Position numbers and translations under genes: made by a program. From contig CAIJLV010000192.1 in NCBI GenBank assembly GCA_903821635.1, positions 1 to 45,612 of the forward strand: a stretch of 45,612 nt of DNA, in the 5' to 3' direction. This document shows positions 24,971 through 32,728 of this stretch, one piece after another (position 1 is the first letter of the stretch; every line of letters begins with the position of its first letter). Source of the DNA: an uncultured Verrucomicrobiota bacterium (lineage in GTDB: Bacteria > Verrucomicrobiota > Verrucomicrobiia > Limisphaerales > UBA9464). Under the pieces are notes generated by a model that was not told where the DNA came from, did no database searches, and saw only the letters and a list, made by a program, of their open reading frames with translations.

Positions 24971-26350
24971 TTACTTCGGGACGGAATCTTTCTCGGTTTG
25001 CCGTAACGCCGCCGCCAGCGTCCGCAGGTGCGCCGCCAACTGGTAGCGTGCTAGGAACCGTTCGCGGAAACGCAGGCCGTCCTCGGTTTGCACCACGGTA
25101 ATCAATGCCCGCGCGGCGGCGGTTGGGTCCCGCGGTTCGACCAGGCCGGCGTAGTTTTCGGGGAGCATCTCGGGAATGCCCCGCCAGCGCGTCGAGACGA
25201 CGGGCAGGCCAAACGCCATGGCCTCGATCAGGTTCAGCGGCTGTCCTTCGTTGGCAAAGTAGCTGGGAAACAGGAACACGTCGCTGTCGCGCAACGCGGC
25301 GGCCTTGGCGGCCGGCCCGAGGAAGCCGGTGTGGCTCACGCAGTCGACCAAAGCCGGATCGGTCAGCCGGCTTTTGAAATCCGCCTCCACGTCCGGCGTC
25401 GGAAAAGTTCCCGCCACCAGCAAACGGAATTTCAACGGATGCGCCAGTTTGGCACCGAGTTCGTTGGCCAGTCGGACCGCTTCGACGGCGTCCAAAACGC
25501 CCTTGTCGCGCGAGCAGAGCGCGAGGAATAGGACCTTCACCTCCGCGGTGGTTGCCGATCCGCCGCCCGCCACGGCCACTGAACCCGCAGGGGACGCACC
25601 CCTCTCCCCTGCCCGAAGGGTAGGGGAGGGGTGGTCGGAGCCCCCCTGATTCATGGGGGGGGGAGGGAAGAAGTGGCCTTGGCCTGGGGTGAGCCTTCCC
25701 TTCTCCCCACTCGGGCACTGAGGGTCGAGGGAGTCATCCGGCATAGCGCCAAGGGGCGCCGCTTGCGCCAACCGCTCGGCTAATCGCCGGCGCCGAGGTT
25801 CCGCCAGCGTCAGGTTGAACTCCGGACAAGGATCGGGCACGCCGTTCGGGACGATGGCGACCGCCTGGGGACGGAAGGTGTCGGCGTCCGGCTGGTTGAA
25901 CTTCGACAGGATGAGATTGAGCGCAGGCCGGCCGAGCAGTCGGCGCGCGACGGCCCGTTCGAGCGGGTTGGCGACATCTTCCAGCCATTGGCCGAGCCCG
26001 ACCGCGTGCCAGTGGAAGATGACGTTCCGGAACCACGGCCGCAGGAGCGCAAGGACGATCCAGTCGCGGTAGAGCGAGTTCCGCTTGGGCGGGCTGGGCA
26101 CGTAGTAGAGCGTGCGGACGTTGTGTTCGCGGCCCAAGCGTTTCGCCTCACGGACGTAGCCGAGCAGCTTGGTCAGCTTGCCGCCCCGAGCGGAGCCGAC
26201 GTCAGTGAGGTCCTCCGAAAGCCGGGCGTCCACGTGCAGCACCTCGATTCCGTGCGCCGGATCGGCCCGGAAGCCGTCCACGAGGTATTGCACCATCTGG
26301 CTTTGGCCATGGTGCGGCGGCGGGACGTGGGCGAAAACGACAAGCTTCAT
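24971..26350 (-). CDS. GT4-type glycosyltransferase with internal low-complexity insertion
   Basis: A 459-residue GT-B glycosyltransferase of the GT4/group 1 type. The N-terminus KLVVFAHVPPPHHGQSQMVQ is the loop that starts the acceptor domain. The C-terminal donor domain has FLALCSRDKGVLDAVEA, then DVFLFPSYFANEGQPLNLIE with the conserved acidic pair, then GLPVVSTRWRGIPEML. Sugar donor and acceptor are unknown; a cell-envelope polysaccharide is likely. Residues about 200-268 (GAMPDDSLDPQCPSGEKGRL onward) interrupt the link between the two domains and are encoded by a palindromic, G/C-tract-rich sequence at 25560-25752. Without it the protein would be about 390 residues, normal for GT4. No Shine-Dalgarno sequence is seen. 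Confidence 0.9.
   Translation of the reverse strand: MKLVVFAHVPPPHHGQSQMVQYLVDGFRADPAHGIEVLHVDARLSEDLTDVGSARGGKLTKLLGYVREAKRLGREHNVRTLYYVPSPPKRNSLYRDWIVLALLRPWFRNVIFHWHAVGLGQWLEDVANPLERAVARRLLGRPALNLILSKFNQPDADTFRPQAVAIVPNGVPDPCPEFNLTLAEPRRRRLAERLAQAAPLGAMPDDSLDPQCPSGEKGRLTPGQGHFFPPPPMNQGGSDHPSPTLRAGERGASPAGSVAVAGGGSATTAEVKVLFLALCSRDKGVLDAVEAVRLANELGAKLAHPLKFRLLVAGTFPTPDVEADFKSRLTDPALVDCVSHTGFLGPAAKAAALRDSDVFLFPSYFANEGQPLNLIEAMAFGLPVVSTRWRGIPEMLPENYAGLVEPRDPTAAARALITVVQTEDGLRFRERFLARYQLAAHLRTLAAALRQTEKDSVPK
25560..25752. repeat. Palindromic insertion inside the glycosyltransferase gene
   Basis: The clearest part is a hairpin at 25597-25633: CACCCCTCTCCCCTGCCC, GAA loop, GGGTAGGGGAGGGGTG. It pairs along its length apart from a CT bulge and one G-T wobble. 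It is followed by a second CCCCCC/GGGGGGGG pair (25641-25662) and a G/C-tract region with CTTCCCTTCTCCCC. The whole stretch is read through in frame. It belongs by appearance to the same class of dispersed GC-tract palindromes as the hrpA element 2 kb away, but is not the same sequence. The outer boundaries are approximate. Confidence 0.6.
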
Positions 26351-26443
26351 CGCGGTGCGCGGATCAGCCTGCCCGGAAGGGTGGCAAAAGACGAAGTCGT
26401 TCGTGCCGCCAGCCGGCTTGGGGCGCGGGCCGCAAATACGCCG

Positions 26444-27370
26444 TCAGACCCCGGCCGGCGAAAATTCGTCCGCGTGATAGGAACTGCGGACCAACGGACC
26501 GCTGGAGACATGAATGAAGCCGAGTTCTTCGGCTCGCTCCTTTAATTCGGCAAAGACGGCCGGCTTCACGAACTCAACCACCGGTAGGTGCTTCAAGGTG
26601 GGCTGCAAATACTGCCCCAGCGTGAGGAGGTCACACTGAACGGCCCGCAAATCCCGCATGGCCGTGAGCACTTCGTCGCGGGTTTCGCCGAGCCCGAGCA
26701 TGATGCCGGACTTCGTATGCAGGCGGCCGCCGCTGCGTTCCTTGGCTTTCGCGAGCACGCTCAACGAGCGGTCGTAGGTAGCCCGATGCCGCACGCTCGG
26801 CGTCAGTCGGCGCACGGTTTCGAGGTTGTGGTTGTAGATGTGGGGTTTGGCGGTGAGCACCAGATCGATGGCCCATTCGCGCTCCAAGAAATCTGGCACC
26901 AACACTTCGATGACGATCCCCGGATTGAGCGCGCGGACCGCTTCGATCGTTTGCTGAAAATGGGCGGCGCCGCCATCGGCCAAATCGTCCCGAGCCACGG
27001 CGGTGATGACCACGTGCTTGAGCCCGAGCCGGCGGGTCGCCTCGGCCACCCGCTGCGGTTCATCGGTCTCCAACGGTAATGGCTTGGAGGTGTCCACGGC
27101 GCAGAAGCCGCAGGCGCGGGTGCAACGGTCGCCCGCGATCATGAAGGTCGCGGTGCCCTTGCTCCAACATTCCCAGTGGTTCGGGCACTTCGCGCTCTCG
27201 CACACGGTGTGCAGCTTGAGGTCCTCCAGCAGCGTGCGGGTGCGGGTAAACGCGCTGCTGGTGGGCAACTGCACCTTGAGCCATTCCGGCAGGCGGGGCC
27301 GGAGGGGAATCGAGTTCACGGGTGAGGCGGGAGCCGAATCGGTCCGCGGGCTGTTCAACACTGCTTCCAT
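26444..27370 (-). CDS. lipA: Lipoyl synthase (radical SAM)
   Basis: A 308-residue LipA from ATG 27370; the frame stays open further upstream but only shadows the next gene. The auxiliary cluster motif CESAKCPNHWEC has cysteines at 57, 62 and 68, and the radical SAM motif CTRACGFC has cysteines at 83, 87 and 90. The C-terminal RSSYHADE carries the Ser that completes the auxiliary cluster. It inserts two sulfurs into protein-bound octanoyl groups to make lipoyl cofactors for 2-oxoacid dehydrogenases. No lipB is nearby. It is divergent from the M48 protease gene, with 165 bp between the starts. Confidence 0.97.
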   Translation of the reverse strand: MEAVLNSPRTDSAPASPVNSIPLRPRLPEWLKVQLPTSSAFTRTRTLLEDLKLHTVCESAKCPNHWECWSKGTATFMIAGDRCTRACGFCAVDTSKPLPLETDEPQRVAEATRRLGLKHVVITAVARDDLADGGAAHFQQTIEAVRALNPGIVIEVLVPDFLEREWAIDLVLTAKPHIYNHNLETVRRLTPSVRHRATYDRSLSVLAKAKERSGGRLHTKSGIMLGLGETRDEVLTAMRDLRAVQCDLLTLGQYLQPTLKHLPVVEFVKPAVFAELKERAEELGFIHVSSGPLVRSSYHADEFSPAGV

Positions 27371-27535
27371 CGAATGGGCGTCAAGGTTGAGGCGGCCGAC
27401 CGCTTTGGCAACCGGCGTTTCCAAAACGGGGTGACGAAAACCATCGGCCGCGACCGCCAGCCCGTTCGGGCACTGGGTTTCCGCCCCGCGGGCCGCCGCT
27501 TGTCGACCGCGGCGAAGTGTGTTTGGCTCCGCCTC

Positions 27536-28336
27536 ATGAAGTCCGCCGGCTTCCCCGCCCAAATTATCTCCCGCCTCTTGCCCCTGGGTCTCCTCCTGTT
27601 CGCCGTGGGTTGCTCCACGGTCTCGGAGACCGGCCGCAAGCAATTCAACTTCATGTCCCCCAGCCAAGAAATGCAGTTGGGCTTCTCGGAATTCGACAAA
27701 ATGAAGCAACAGGTGCCGATCTCCAAGGATCCGCAGCTCAACGCGCTGGTGCAAAAAGTCGGCCAGCGGGTCGCCGCGGTGGCCGACCTGCCCAACGCCC
27801 AATGGGAATTCGTCGTCTTTGAAAGCAAGGAGGCCAACGCCTTTTGCCTGCCGGGCGGCAAAGTCGGCATTTACACCGGGATCCTACCCATCACCCGGGA
27901 CGAAGCGGGTCTGGCCACGGTGATCGGCCACGAAGTGGCCCACGCCGTGGCCCGGCACGGCGGCGAACGAATCAGCGTCGCGATGGGCATCCAGACCGCC
28001 GGCACCGTTGCGGGCGCACTCATCGGCGGCTCGAAATACGCCAATTACGGCCCCGCTTTCACCCAAGTTTACGGCGTTGGCACTCAACTCGGCGCCGCCC
28101 TGCCCCACAGCCGGATGCAGGAATCGGAAGCCGACGAGATCGGACTGCTCTACATGGCCCGGGCTGGCTACAACCCCGAGGCGGCCGTCGGTTTCTGGCA
28201 GCGTTTCGGTGACTACAGCCGGACCACCGGGGGCAACACACCGTGGTTCCTGCGCACCCACCCCACGGACACTCAGCGGGTGGAAAACTTGAAGACCCTC
28301 CTGCCCAAGGCCAAAGCCCAGTATCGCCCCCAATGA
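27536..28336 (+). CDS. M48-family metalloprotease lipoprotein
   Basis: A 266-residue protein from ATG 27536. The signal peptide ends in the lipobox FAVGC, so it is a lipoprotein. The zinc protease motif HEVAH begins at about residue 132 (GHEVAHAVARH) and the third zinc ligand is in ESEADEIGLLYMARAGY. The HPTDTQRVENL block near the C-terminus is typical of small periplasmic M48 proteases of the LoiP/YcaL/BepA-like group, which trim or degrade misassembled outer-membrane proteins. Its TGA overlaps the start of the NlpC/P60 gene, so the two are co-translated and probably act together in envelope maintenance. Confidence 0.94.
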   Translation: MKSAGFPAQIISRLLPLGLLLFAVGCSTVSETGRKQFNFMSPSQEMQLGFSEFDKMKQQVPISKDPQLNALVQKVGQRVAAVADLPNAQWEFVVFESKEANAFCLPGGKVGIYTGILPITRDEAGLATVIGHEVAHAVARHGGERISVAMGIQTAGTVAGALIGGSKYANYGPAFTQVYGVGTQLGAALPHSRMQESEADEIGLLYMARAGYNPEAAVGFWQRFGDYSRTTGGNTPWFLRTHPTDTQRVENLKTLLPKAKAQYRPQ

Positions 28337-28896
28337 TGCGCCTCCCCTGCTCCACCCTGTTCCTCGCCGTGGGCCTGCTGACGTTGGCCCCCGGATGCGC
28401 CCGCCGCGCCCCGATTCCCGGCCGAGATGGCTACGTGACCCACTTACCGGTGCTGGCACCGCCGCCACTGGTGAGTTTTTCCAGCCCCGCGCCCGCCACG
28501 GCCTTGCCGGGCGCCAAGGCCGTGCCCCAGCGCGATGCCAACGTCTGGCGCGCCGCCGCCGAGCCGTGGTTGGGCACGCCCTATCGGCTCGGGGGAAATT
28601 CCCGCACCGGGATCGATTGCTCAGGCTTTGCCCGGGTGCTGCACGCCGAAGTGAGCCACCGCAAGCTCGCCCGCACGACGACCGAGCAATGGCGGTCCGG
28701 CGCCCCGGTAAACGTGAACCAACTCCGGCCCGGCGACCTGCTGTTCTTCAACACCACCGGCCAAGGCGTCTCCCACGTCGGTGTGTTCATGGAAGGCGAA
28801 CAATTCGCCCACGCCAGCACTTCCAAAGGGGTGATCTATTCATCGGCCTCGGAGCCGTATTGGGCCGAACGTTTTCTCGGCGCCCGCCGGCCTTAA
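28333..28896 (+). CDS. NlpC/P60-family cell-wall peptidase lipoprotein
   Basis: A 187-residue lipoprotein. Two adjacent in-frame ATGs (28333 and 28336) overlap the protease stop; either may be used. The signal peptide ends in the lipobox TLAPGC. The NlpC/P60 domain covers about residues 75-187, with the catalytic Cys96 in GIDCSGFARV, His148 in VSHVGVFMEG and the third polar residue in EQFAHAS. The motif WLGTPYRLGG before the Cys is also typical. It should cut D-Glu-meso-DAP bonds in peptidoglycan stem peptides, tethered to a membrane. Coupled to the upstream M48 protease. Confidence 0.94.
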   Translation: MMRLPCSTLFLAVGLLTLAPGCARRAPIPGRDGYVTHLPVLAPPPLVSFSSPAPATALPGAKAVPQRDANVWRAAAEPWLGTPYRLGGNSRTGIDCSGFARVLHAEVSHRKLARTTTEQWRSGAPVNVNQLRPGDLLFFNTTGQGVSHVGVFMEGEQFAHASTSKGVIYSSASEPYWAERFLGARRP

Positions 28897-28989
28897 TGCC
28901 CCGCGCGGGGGATGTTTCCAGGCTTGTGGCCCGGCCCGCACTTCGCGACAAGTCTGCCGCACTCCCTTAATCCCGCGTCTGTCCCCGCC

Positions 28990-30318
28990 ATGAATTTGCC
29001 GAGTTCTCGCCGCCAGTTTCTTCGCCAATCCGCCCTGCTTGCCGGCACCGCCGCGCTGGTCGGTTGTTCCGCCCCCTACGTCAGTCGGCGGCGCGTGCTG
29101 GGCGCGAATGACCGCCTGAACGTCGCCGGCGTCGGCGTCGGCGGAAAAGGGTGGGTCGACATCAACGGCGTGGATTCGGAAAACATCGTCGGCCTGTGCG
29201 ACGTGGACGCGGGCCGTCTGGCCAAGGCCGGCGAGAAATATCCGGCCGCCCAGCGGTTCGCGGACTGGCGCGTCCTGTTCGACCAACTCGGCAAAGGGAT
29301 CGACGCCGTCACCATTTCCACACCGGACCACATGCACTTCCCGCCGGCGTGGCGGGCGATCCAAGAAGGCAAACACGTTTTTTGCCAGAAACCGCTCACC
29401 CACACCGTCTGGGAAGCCCGCGAACTGACCTTGGCCGCCCGGGCCGCCGGTGTTGCCACCCAGATGGGTAACCAAGGCATCTCGCATCCCAAACTCCGCC
29501 GCGATGCCGACCTCGTGAAGAGCGGCGTCCTCGGCCCCGTGCGGGAAATGCACTGCTGGACCGACCGGCCGATCTGGCCCCAAGCCCAGCAACGCCCGAC
29601 CGATACCCCGCCGGTTCCCAAGGAACTCAGCTACGACCTTTGGCTCGGCACCGCCCCCGCGCGCCCCTACCACCCAGCGTGGGGCCACTTTGTCTGGCGC
29701 GGTTGGTGGGATTTCGGCACCGGCGCAATTGGCGACATGGGCTGCCACTTGCTTAACCTCGGCGCGCTCGCCCTAGACCTGAGCGCCCCCTCGGCCGTCG
29801 AAGCCGAAAGTGAAGGCGCCAACGCGGAGACCGCCCCGAAGTGGTCCCACATCGTCTGGGATTTCCCCGCGCGCAACGGTCAACCCGCCTTCAAGTTTCA
29901 CTGGTATGACGGCGGTAAACTGCCCCCGGCCAGCCTGTTTCCCGGCACCAAATACGACGGCAACGGCGTGCTCCTCATCGGTGCCGAAGACACGATGCTA
30001 ACGAGCTATGAGGGCGGCGCAAAACTGAAGTCCGGCCGCACCTACGACGACTTCAAGGCCATCCCCCACCTCTTTCCCAAGCACGATAATTGGGACCGCT
30101 GCCACTACGAGGAGTGGATTCGCGCCTGCAAGGGCGGCCCGAAGGCGTATTCCAACTTCGACACCGCCGGCCCCGTCACCGAAACCGTCCTGCTCGGCAA
30201 CGTCGCCATCCGCTCCGGTCAGCGGATCGAATGGGACGCCAAAAAACTTCGCGTCACCAACCTGCCCGAAGCGAACCGCTTCATCCGCTCCGCCTACCGA
30301 CCAGGCTGGGTGAGTTGA
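28990..30318 (+). CDS. Tat-exported GFO/IDH/MocA-type oxidoreductase
   Basis: A 442-residue protein from ATG 28990. The N-terminus SSRRQFLRQSALLAGTAALV is a Tat signal and ends with a lipobox-like VGCSA, so it may be a Tat-exported lipoprotein. The Rossmann domain begins RLNVAGVGVGGKGWVDI. The motif HVFCQKPLTHT corresponds to the EKP motif of the family, with Gln in place of Glu. The C-terminal domain carries GTGAIGDMGCHLLNLG, whose His is the usual catalytic position. Such proteins are abundant in verrucomicrobia and planctomycetes and oxidise or rearrange sugars with a tightly bound NAD(P). The substrate is unknown. It stands alone, 93 nt after the NlpC/P60 gene. Confidence 0.94.
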   Translation: MNLPSSRRQFLRQSALLAGTAALVGCSAPYVSRRRVLGANDRLNVAGVGVGGKGWVDINGVDSENIVGLCDVDAGRLAKAGEKYPAAQRFADWRVLFDQLGKGIDAVTISTPDHMHFPPAWRAIQEGKHVFCQKPLTHTVWEARELTLAARAAGVATQMGNQGISHPKLRRDADLVKSGVLGPVREMHCWTDRPIWPQAQQRPTDTPPVPKELSYDLWLGTAPARPYHPAWGHFVWRGWWDFGTGAIGDMGCHLLNLGALALDLSAPSAVEAESEGANAETAPKWSHIVWDFPARNGQPAFKFHWYDGGKLPPASLFPGTKYDGNGVLLIGAEDTMLTSYEGGAKLKSGRTYDDFKAIPHLFPKHDNWDRCHYEEWIRACKGGPKAYSNFDTAGPVTETVLLGNVAIRSGQRIEWDAKKLRVTNLPEANRFIRSAYRPGWVS

Positions 30319-30355
30319 ACCGCGCGGTGCGCCCCCACTTCACCACCTCAGCACC

Positions 30356-30724
30356 TCACCGCTTTGGCCGGGTCCGGTCACCTGGCTGCGGTTCACCGCG
30401 CACGATGTCCGCTGAGATCGTGGTGTCCCGCACCGGCCCGTTGACCTTTAGTTCGGCGACCTCAACCCCAGCCCGTTCGACGGACAGCAACTGCCCCTGG
30501 CTGGGCAGCCAGTAGAGCGAATAGTCCAGCACAACGAAACGGAGCCGCTCATTCACCGTCAGCACCCGCCCCACCGAGCCGTCCAGCGGACGAATGCGCG
30601 GTTCCTCCGGCGGCGCATTGGTGGTTGCGGCCGGTCCGGCCGACGGCGGCTCCGGCTCCAACGTCCGGCACGCGGACACCAGCAGGCAGGTGACCACGGT
30701 GAACAGGAACGAAGGCTTCAGCAT
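30356..30724 (-). CDS. Small lipoprotein of unknown function
   Basis: A 122-residue lipoprotein. The signal peptide ends in the lipobox LLVSAC at about residue 19. A Pro/Ala-rich spacer (to about 48) leads into a compact domain VGRVLTVNERLRFVVLDYSL, with GQLLSVERAGVEVAELKVNG following. This pattern looks like a small beta-barrel domain and I recall similar short lipoproteins in verrucomicrobia, without a known role. It is convergent with the oxidoreductase (37 nt) and divergent from the CGC membrane peptide gene. Confidence 0.8.
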   Translation of the reverse strand: MLKPSFLFTVVTCLLVSACRTLEPEPPSAGPAATTNAPPEEPRIRPLDGSVGRVLTVNERLRFVVLDYSLYWLPSQGQLLSVERAGVEVAELKVNGPVRDTTISADIVRGEPQPGDRTRPKR

Positions 30725-30754
30725 GGGCTCGACTTAAGCCAATCGGGTTCACAG

Positions 30755-30769
30755 ACGTCAATCTGACGT
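30755..30769. promoter_or_regulatory. ACGTCA/TGACGT palindrome in divergent promoter region
   Basis: ACGTCA-ATC-TGACGT is a perfect inverted repeat with a 3 nt centre. It lies in the 94 bp between the divergently transcribed lipoprotein gene (30724) and the small CGC membrane protein gene (30819), a natural position for a shared operator. The cognate regulator is unknown. Confidence 0.4.
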
Positions 30770-30818
30770 TGCCCCGACCGCCGATTGCCTCGCCCGCCCT
30801 ACCGGTTAGCTTGCCGCC

Positions 30819-31019
30819 ATGGATTGGCAGACCCCCGCCGCGCTGGGCCTCGTCGCGCTCACCGCGGCAATTATGCTGTGGCGCCGGCTGCGGCCGCGGA
30901 AGTTCACTTTTCACCGCGACACCGGTTGCGGTTGCTCCGCGCCGGGCCAGCGGCCGCCGAACGTCGTGGTCGCCGGCAAACGCGGCGAACGTCCCGCAGT
31001 CACCGTGAAGTCCGTCTGA
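30819..31019 (+). CDS. Tiny membrane protein with CGC motif
   Basis: A 66-residue protein with one N-terminal helix (AALGLVALTAAIMLW), an immediate basic patch (RRLRPRK) placing the rest in the cytoplasm, and the motif DTGCGCSAPG near residue 37. The layout (helix, basic stretch, short Cys motif) is reminiscent of FeoB-associated Cys-rich membrane peptides, but no feoB is in the window and the Cys spacing differs. Function is unknown. It ends 26 nt before the LolA-like gene and is probably co-transcribed with it. Confidence 0.6.
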   Translation: MDWQTPAALGLVALTAAIMLWRRLRPRKFTFHRDTGCGCSAPGQRPPNVVVAGKRGERPAVTVKSV

Positions 31020-31044
31020 CCCTTTATCGTCCGAAGCTCCGTCC

Positions 31045-31788
31045 ATGAAGTTGCTCTCGTTCCTGCTGACCGCCCTGCTGTTCACCCCTGTCCCCATGGT
31101 CCTGGCCGACGCCGCCCAGGACGTGGACGACGGCCGTGCGCTCGCCGCCGAACTGCGCGCCACCCGGCCACCCGCCAGCTTTACCAATCGGGCCACGCTG
31201 CGCATCGCCTCGCCTGACGGCAGCGTGCGCCGACTCCCGGTCACCATCACCACCCTAGCGGACGCGGATTCCGAATGGCGCGTGATCTACGCCGCTCAAG
31301 TCGGGCTGAACGTGGAGACGCTCACCCTCATCCGCCGGCTGGCCCAGCCGCCGGAGTTTGAATTCGCCCGGGCGGTGACCAACACGGCCGCACCCATTCC
31401 GCATCTGGTTTCCGCCGAGGACACGCAGCAGCCGTTCGCGACTTCCGACTTCTGGCTCAGCGACCTCGGGCTCGAATTTCTCCATTGGCCCAGCCAACGT
31501 CTCATCCGGAAAGACAAGCCGGAGATGCGCAAGGGCCGGCCCTGCCGGATTTTGGAAAGCTCCAATCCGGCCGCGAAAAACTACACCCGGGTGCGCTCGT
31601 GGGTGGATCTCGAAAACAAGGGCGTGATCCTCGCCGAAGCCTACGACGCCGCCGGGAAGCTGATGAAACGCTTCAGCATCGGCTCGGTGCAAAAGGTGGA
31701 CGGCGCTTGGCAACTCAAGGACATGGAGATGATCGACGAAGTGCGCGGCAGCGAGACGCGGCTGGAGTTTGACCTGAAGGTGAAGTGA
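31045..31788 (+). CDS. Periplasmic LolA-like outer-membrane lipoprotein-sorting protein
   Basis: A 247-residue protein with a signal peptide (MKLLSFLLTALLFTPVPMVLA-DA). The mature part starts with a helix, then beta-strands with ATLRIASPDGSVRRLPVTI, and later the characteristic SDFWLSDLGLEFLHWPSQRL, KGRPCRILESSNP and LKDMEMIDEVRGSETRLEF. This matches the LolA-like/TP0789 fold of single-domain periplasmic proteins that bind lipids or lipoprotein acyl chains. It may shuttle lipoproteins or lipids between membranes. It is not necessarily LolA itself. Convergent with kdsB, 87 nt apart. Confidence 0.83.
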   Translation: MKLLSFLLTALLFTPVPMVLADAAQDVDDGRALAAELRATRPPASFTNRATLRIASPDGSVRRLPVTITTLADADSEWRVIYAAQVGLNVETLTLIRRLAQPPEFEFARAVTNTAAPIPHLVSAEDTQQPFATSDFWLSDLGLEFLHWPSQRLIRKDKPEMRKGRPCRILESSNPAAKNYTRVRSWVDLENKGVILAEAYDAAGKLMKRFSIGSVQKVDGAWQLKDMEMIDEVRGSETRLEFDLKVK

Positions 31789-31875
31789 GGTGCCGGCCAG
31801 CGGGGCGGACTTTACCAAGAAGAGCACCCGGCTCGATCCTTCTCGGCGAGGACCACAGTCCCGCCGCGCCCCCGG

Positions 31876-32625
31876 TCACCCGAGACTGAATTCCCCCAGC
31901 AAGCGTTCAACCCGCGCCACATCGCCCGGCACATCGACTCCCACGCTGTCGTGGTTCACCCGAGCGACGGCGATGGCGATGCCGTTTTCCAACGCCCGAA
32001 GCTGTTCCAGTTTTTCCGCGGCCTCCAACGGCGACACCGGAAAGGTGACGAGGCGCAGTAAGGTCGGGCGCCGGTAGCCGTAGATGCCGAGGTGCTTCAG
32101 GAACGGGAACGCCGCCAACCGCTCGCGGGCGGGCCGCTCGGCGTGATCGCGGAGGAAGGGAATCGCATACCGCGAAAAATAGAGGGCTCGACCGGTCGCG
32201 CCGACCACGACCTTCACCACATTGGGATTCTCGAATTCCGAGAGTTCCTTAATGGGAGTCGCCGCCGTGGACATTTCCTGGCCCACCAAGGCGGCGGCCA
32301 CGGCCTCAATCACCGCCGGGTCCATCAGCGGTTCGTCGCCTTGGATATTGATGTAGCCGTCGGCGGCGATCCGGCCCGCCACTTCCGCAATCCGGTCGGT
32401 GCCGCTCGGATGATCGCCCCGCGTCAGCTCGACGGTGGCAAACTTGCTGGCCACTTCGGCGATCCGGGCGTCGTCGGTGGCCACCACCACATCGCTCAAG
32501 GACTTCGCCAACCGGCAGCGCTCAACCACGCGCTGGATCAACGGTCGGCCGGCAATGAGGTGCAGCGGCTTGCCGGGAAACCGCGTCGAGGCGTAACGGG
32601 CGGGAATGACTCCGATCAACTTCAC
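31876..32625 (-). CDS. kdsB: CMP-KDO synthetase (3-deoxy-manno-octulosonate cytidylyltransferase)
   Basis: A 249-residue protein started at GTG 32625 (fMet-KLIGVIPARYASTRFPGKPL), exactly where family members begin; further upstream only atypical sequence continues. The nucleotide-binding loop IPARYASTRFPGKP, the region VVVATDDARI, TRGDHPSGTDRIAE and INIQGDEPLMDP are all conserved. It activates KDO with CTP for lipopolysaccharide inner-core synthesis, which supports a Gram-negative LPS-bearing host. No kdsA, kdsC or waaA is nearby. It is last in a co-directional minus-strand set after the ABC-2 pair. Confidence 0.96.
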   Translation of the reverse strand: MKLIGVIPARYASTRFPGKPLHLIAGRPLIQRVVERCRLAKSLSDVVVATDDARIAEVASKFATVELTRGDHPSGTDRIAEVAGRIAADGYINIQGDEPLMDPAVIEAVAAALVGQEMSTAATPIKELSEFENPNVVKVVVGATGRALYFSRYAIPFLRDHAERPARERLAAFPFLKHLGIYGYRRPTLLRLVTFPVSPLEAAEKLEQLRALENGIAIAVARVNHDSVGVDVPGDVARVERLLGEFSLG

Positions 32626-32728
32626 GGGCGAATTTAGCCATGGGTGCCGGCTTTGGGGGAAAGCAAAAATGGCCTTCCCTAGGCGCACCCGCCCGACGGT
32701 GACCGCCCGCGGCGACTGCCACCCGCTG

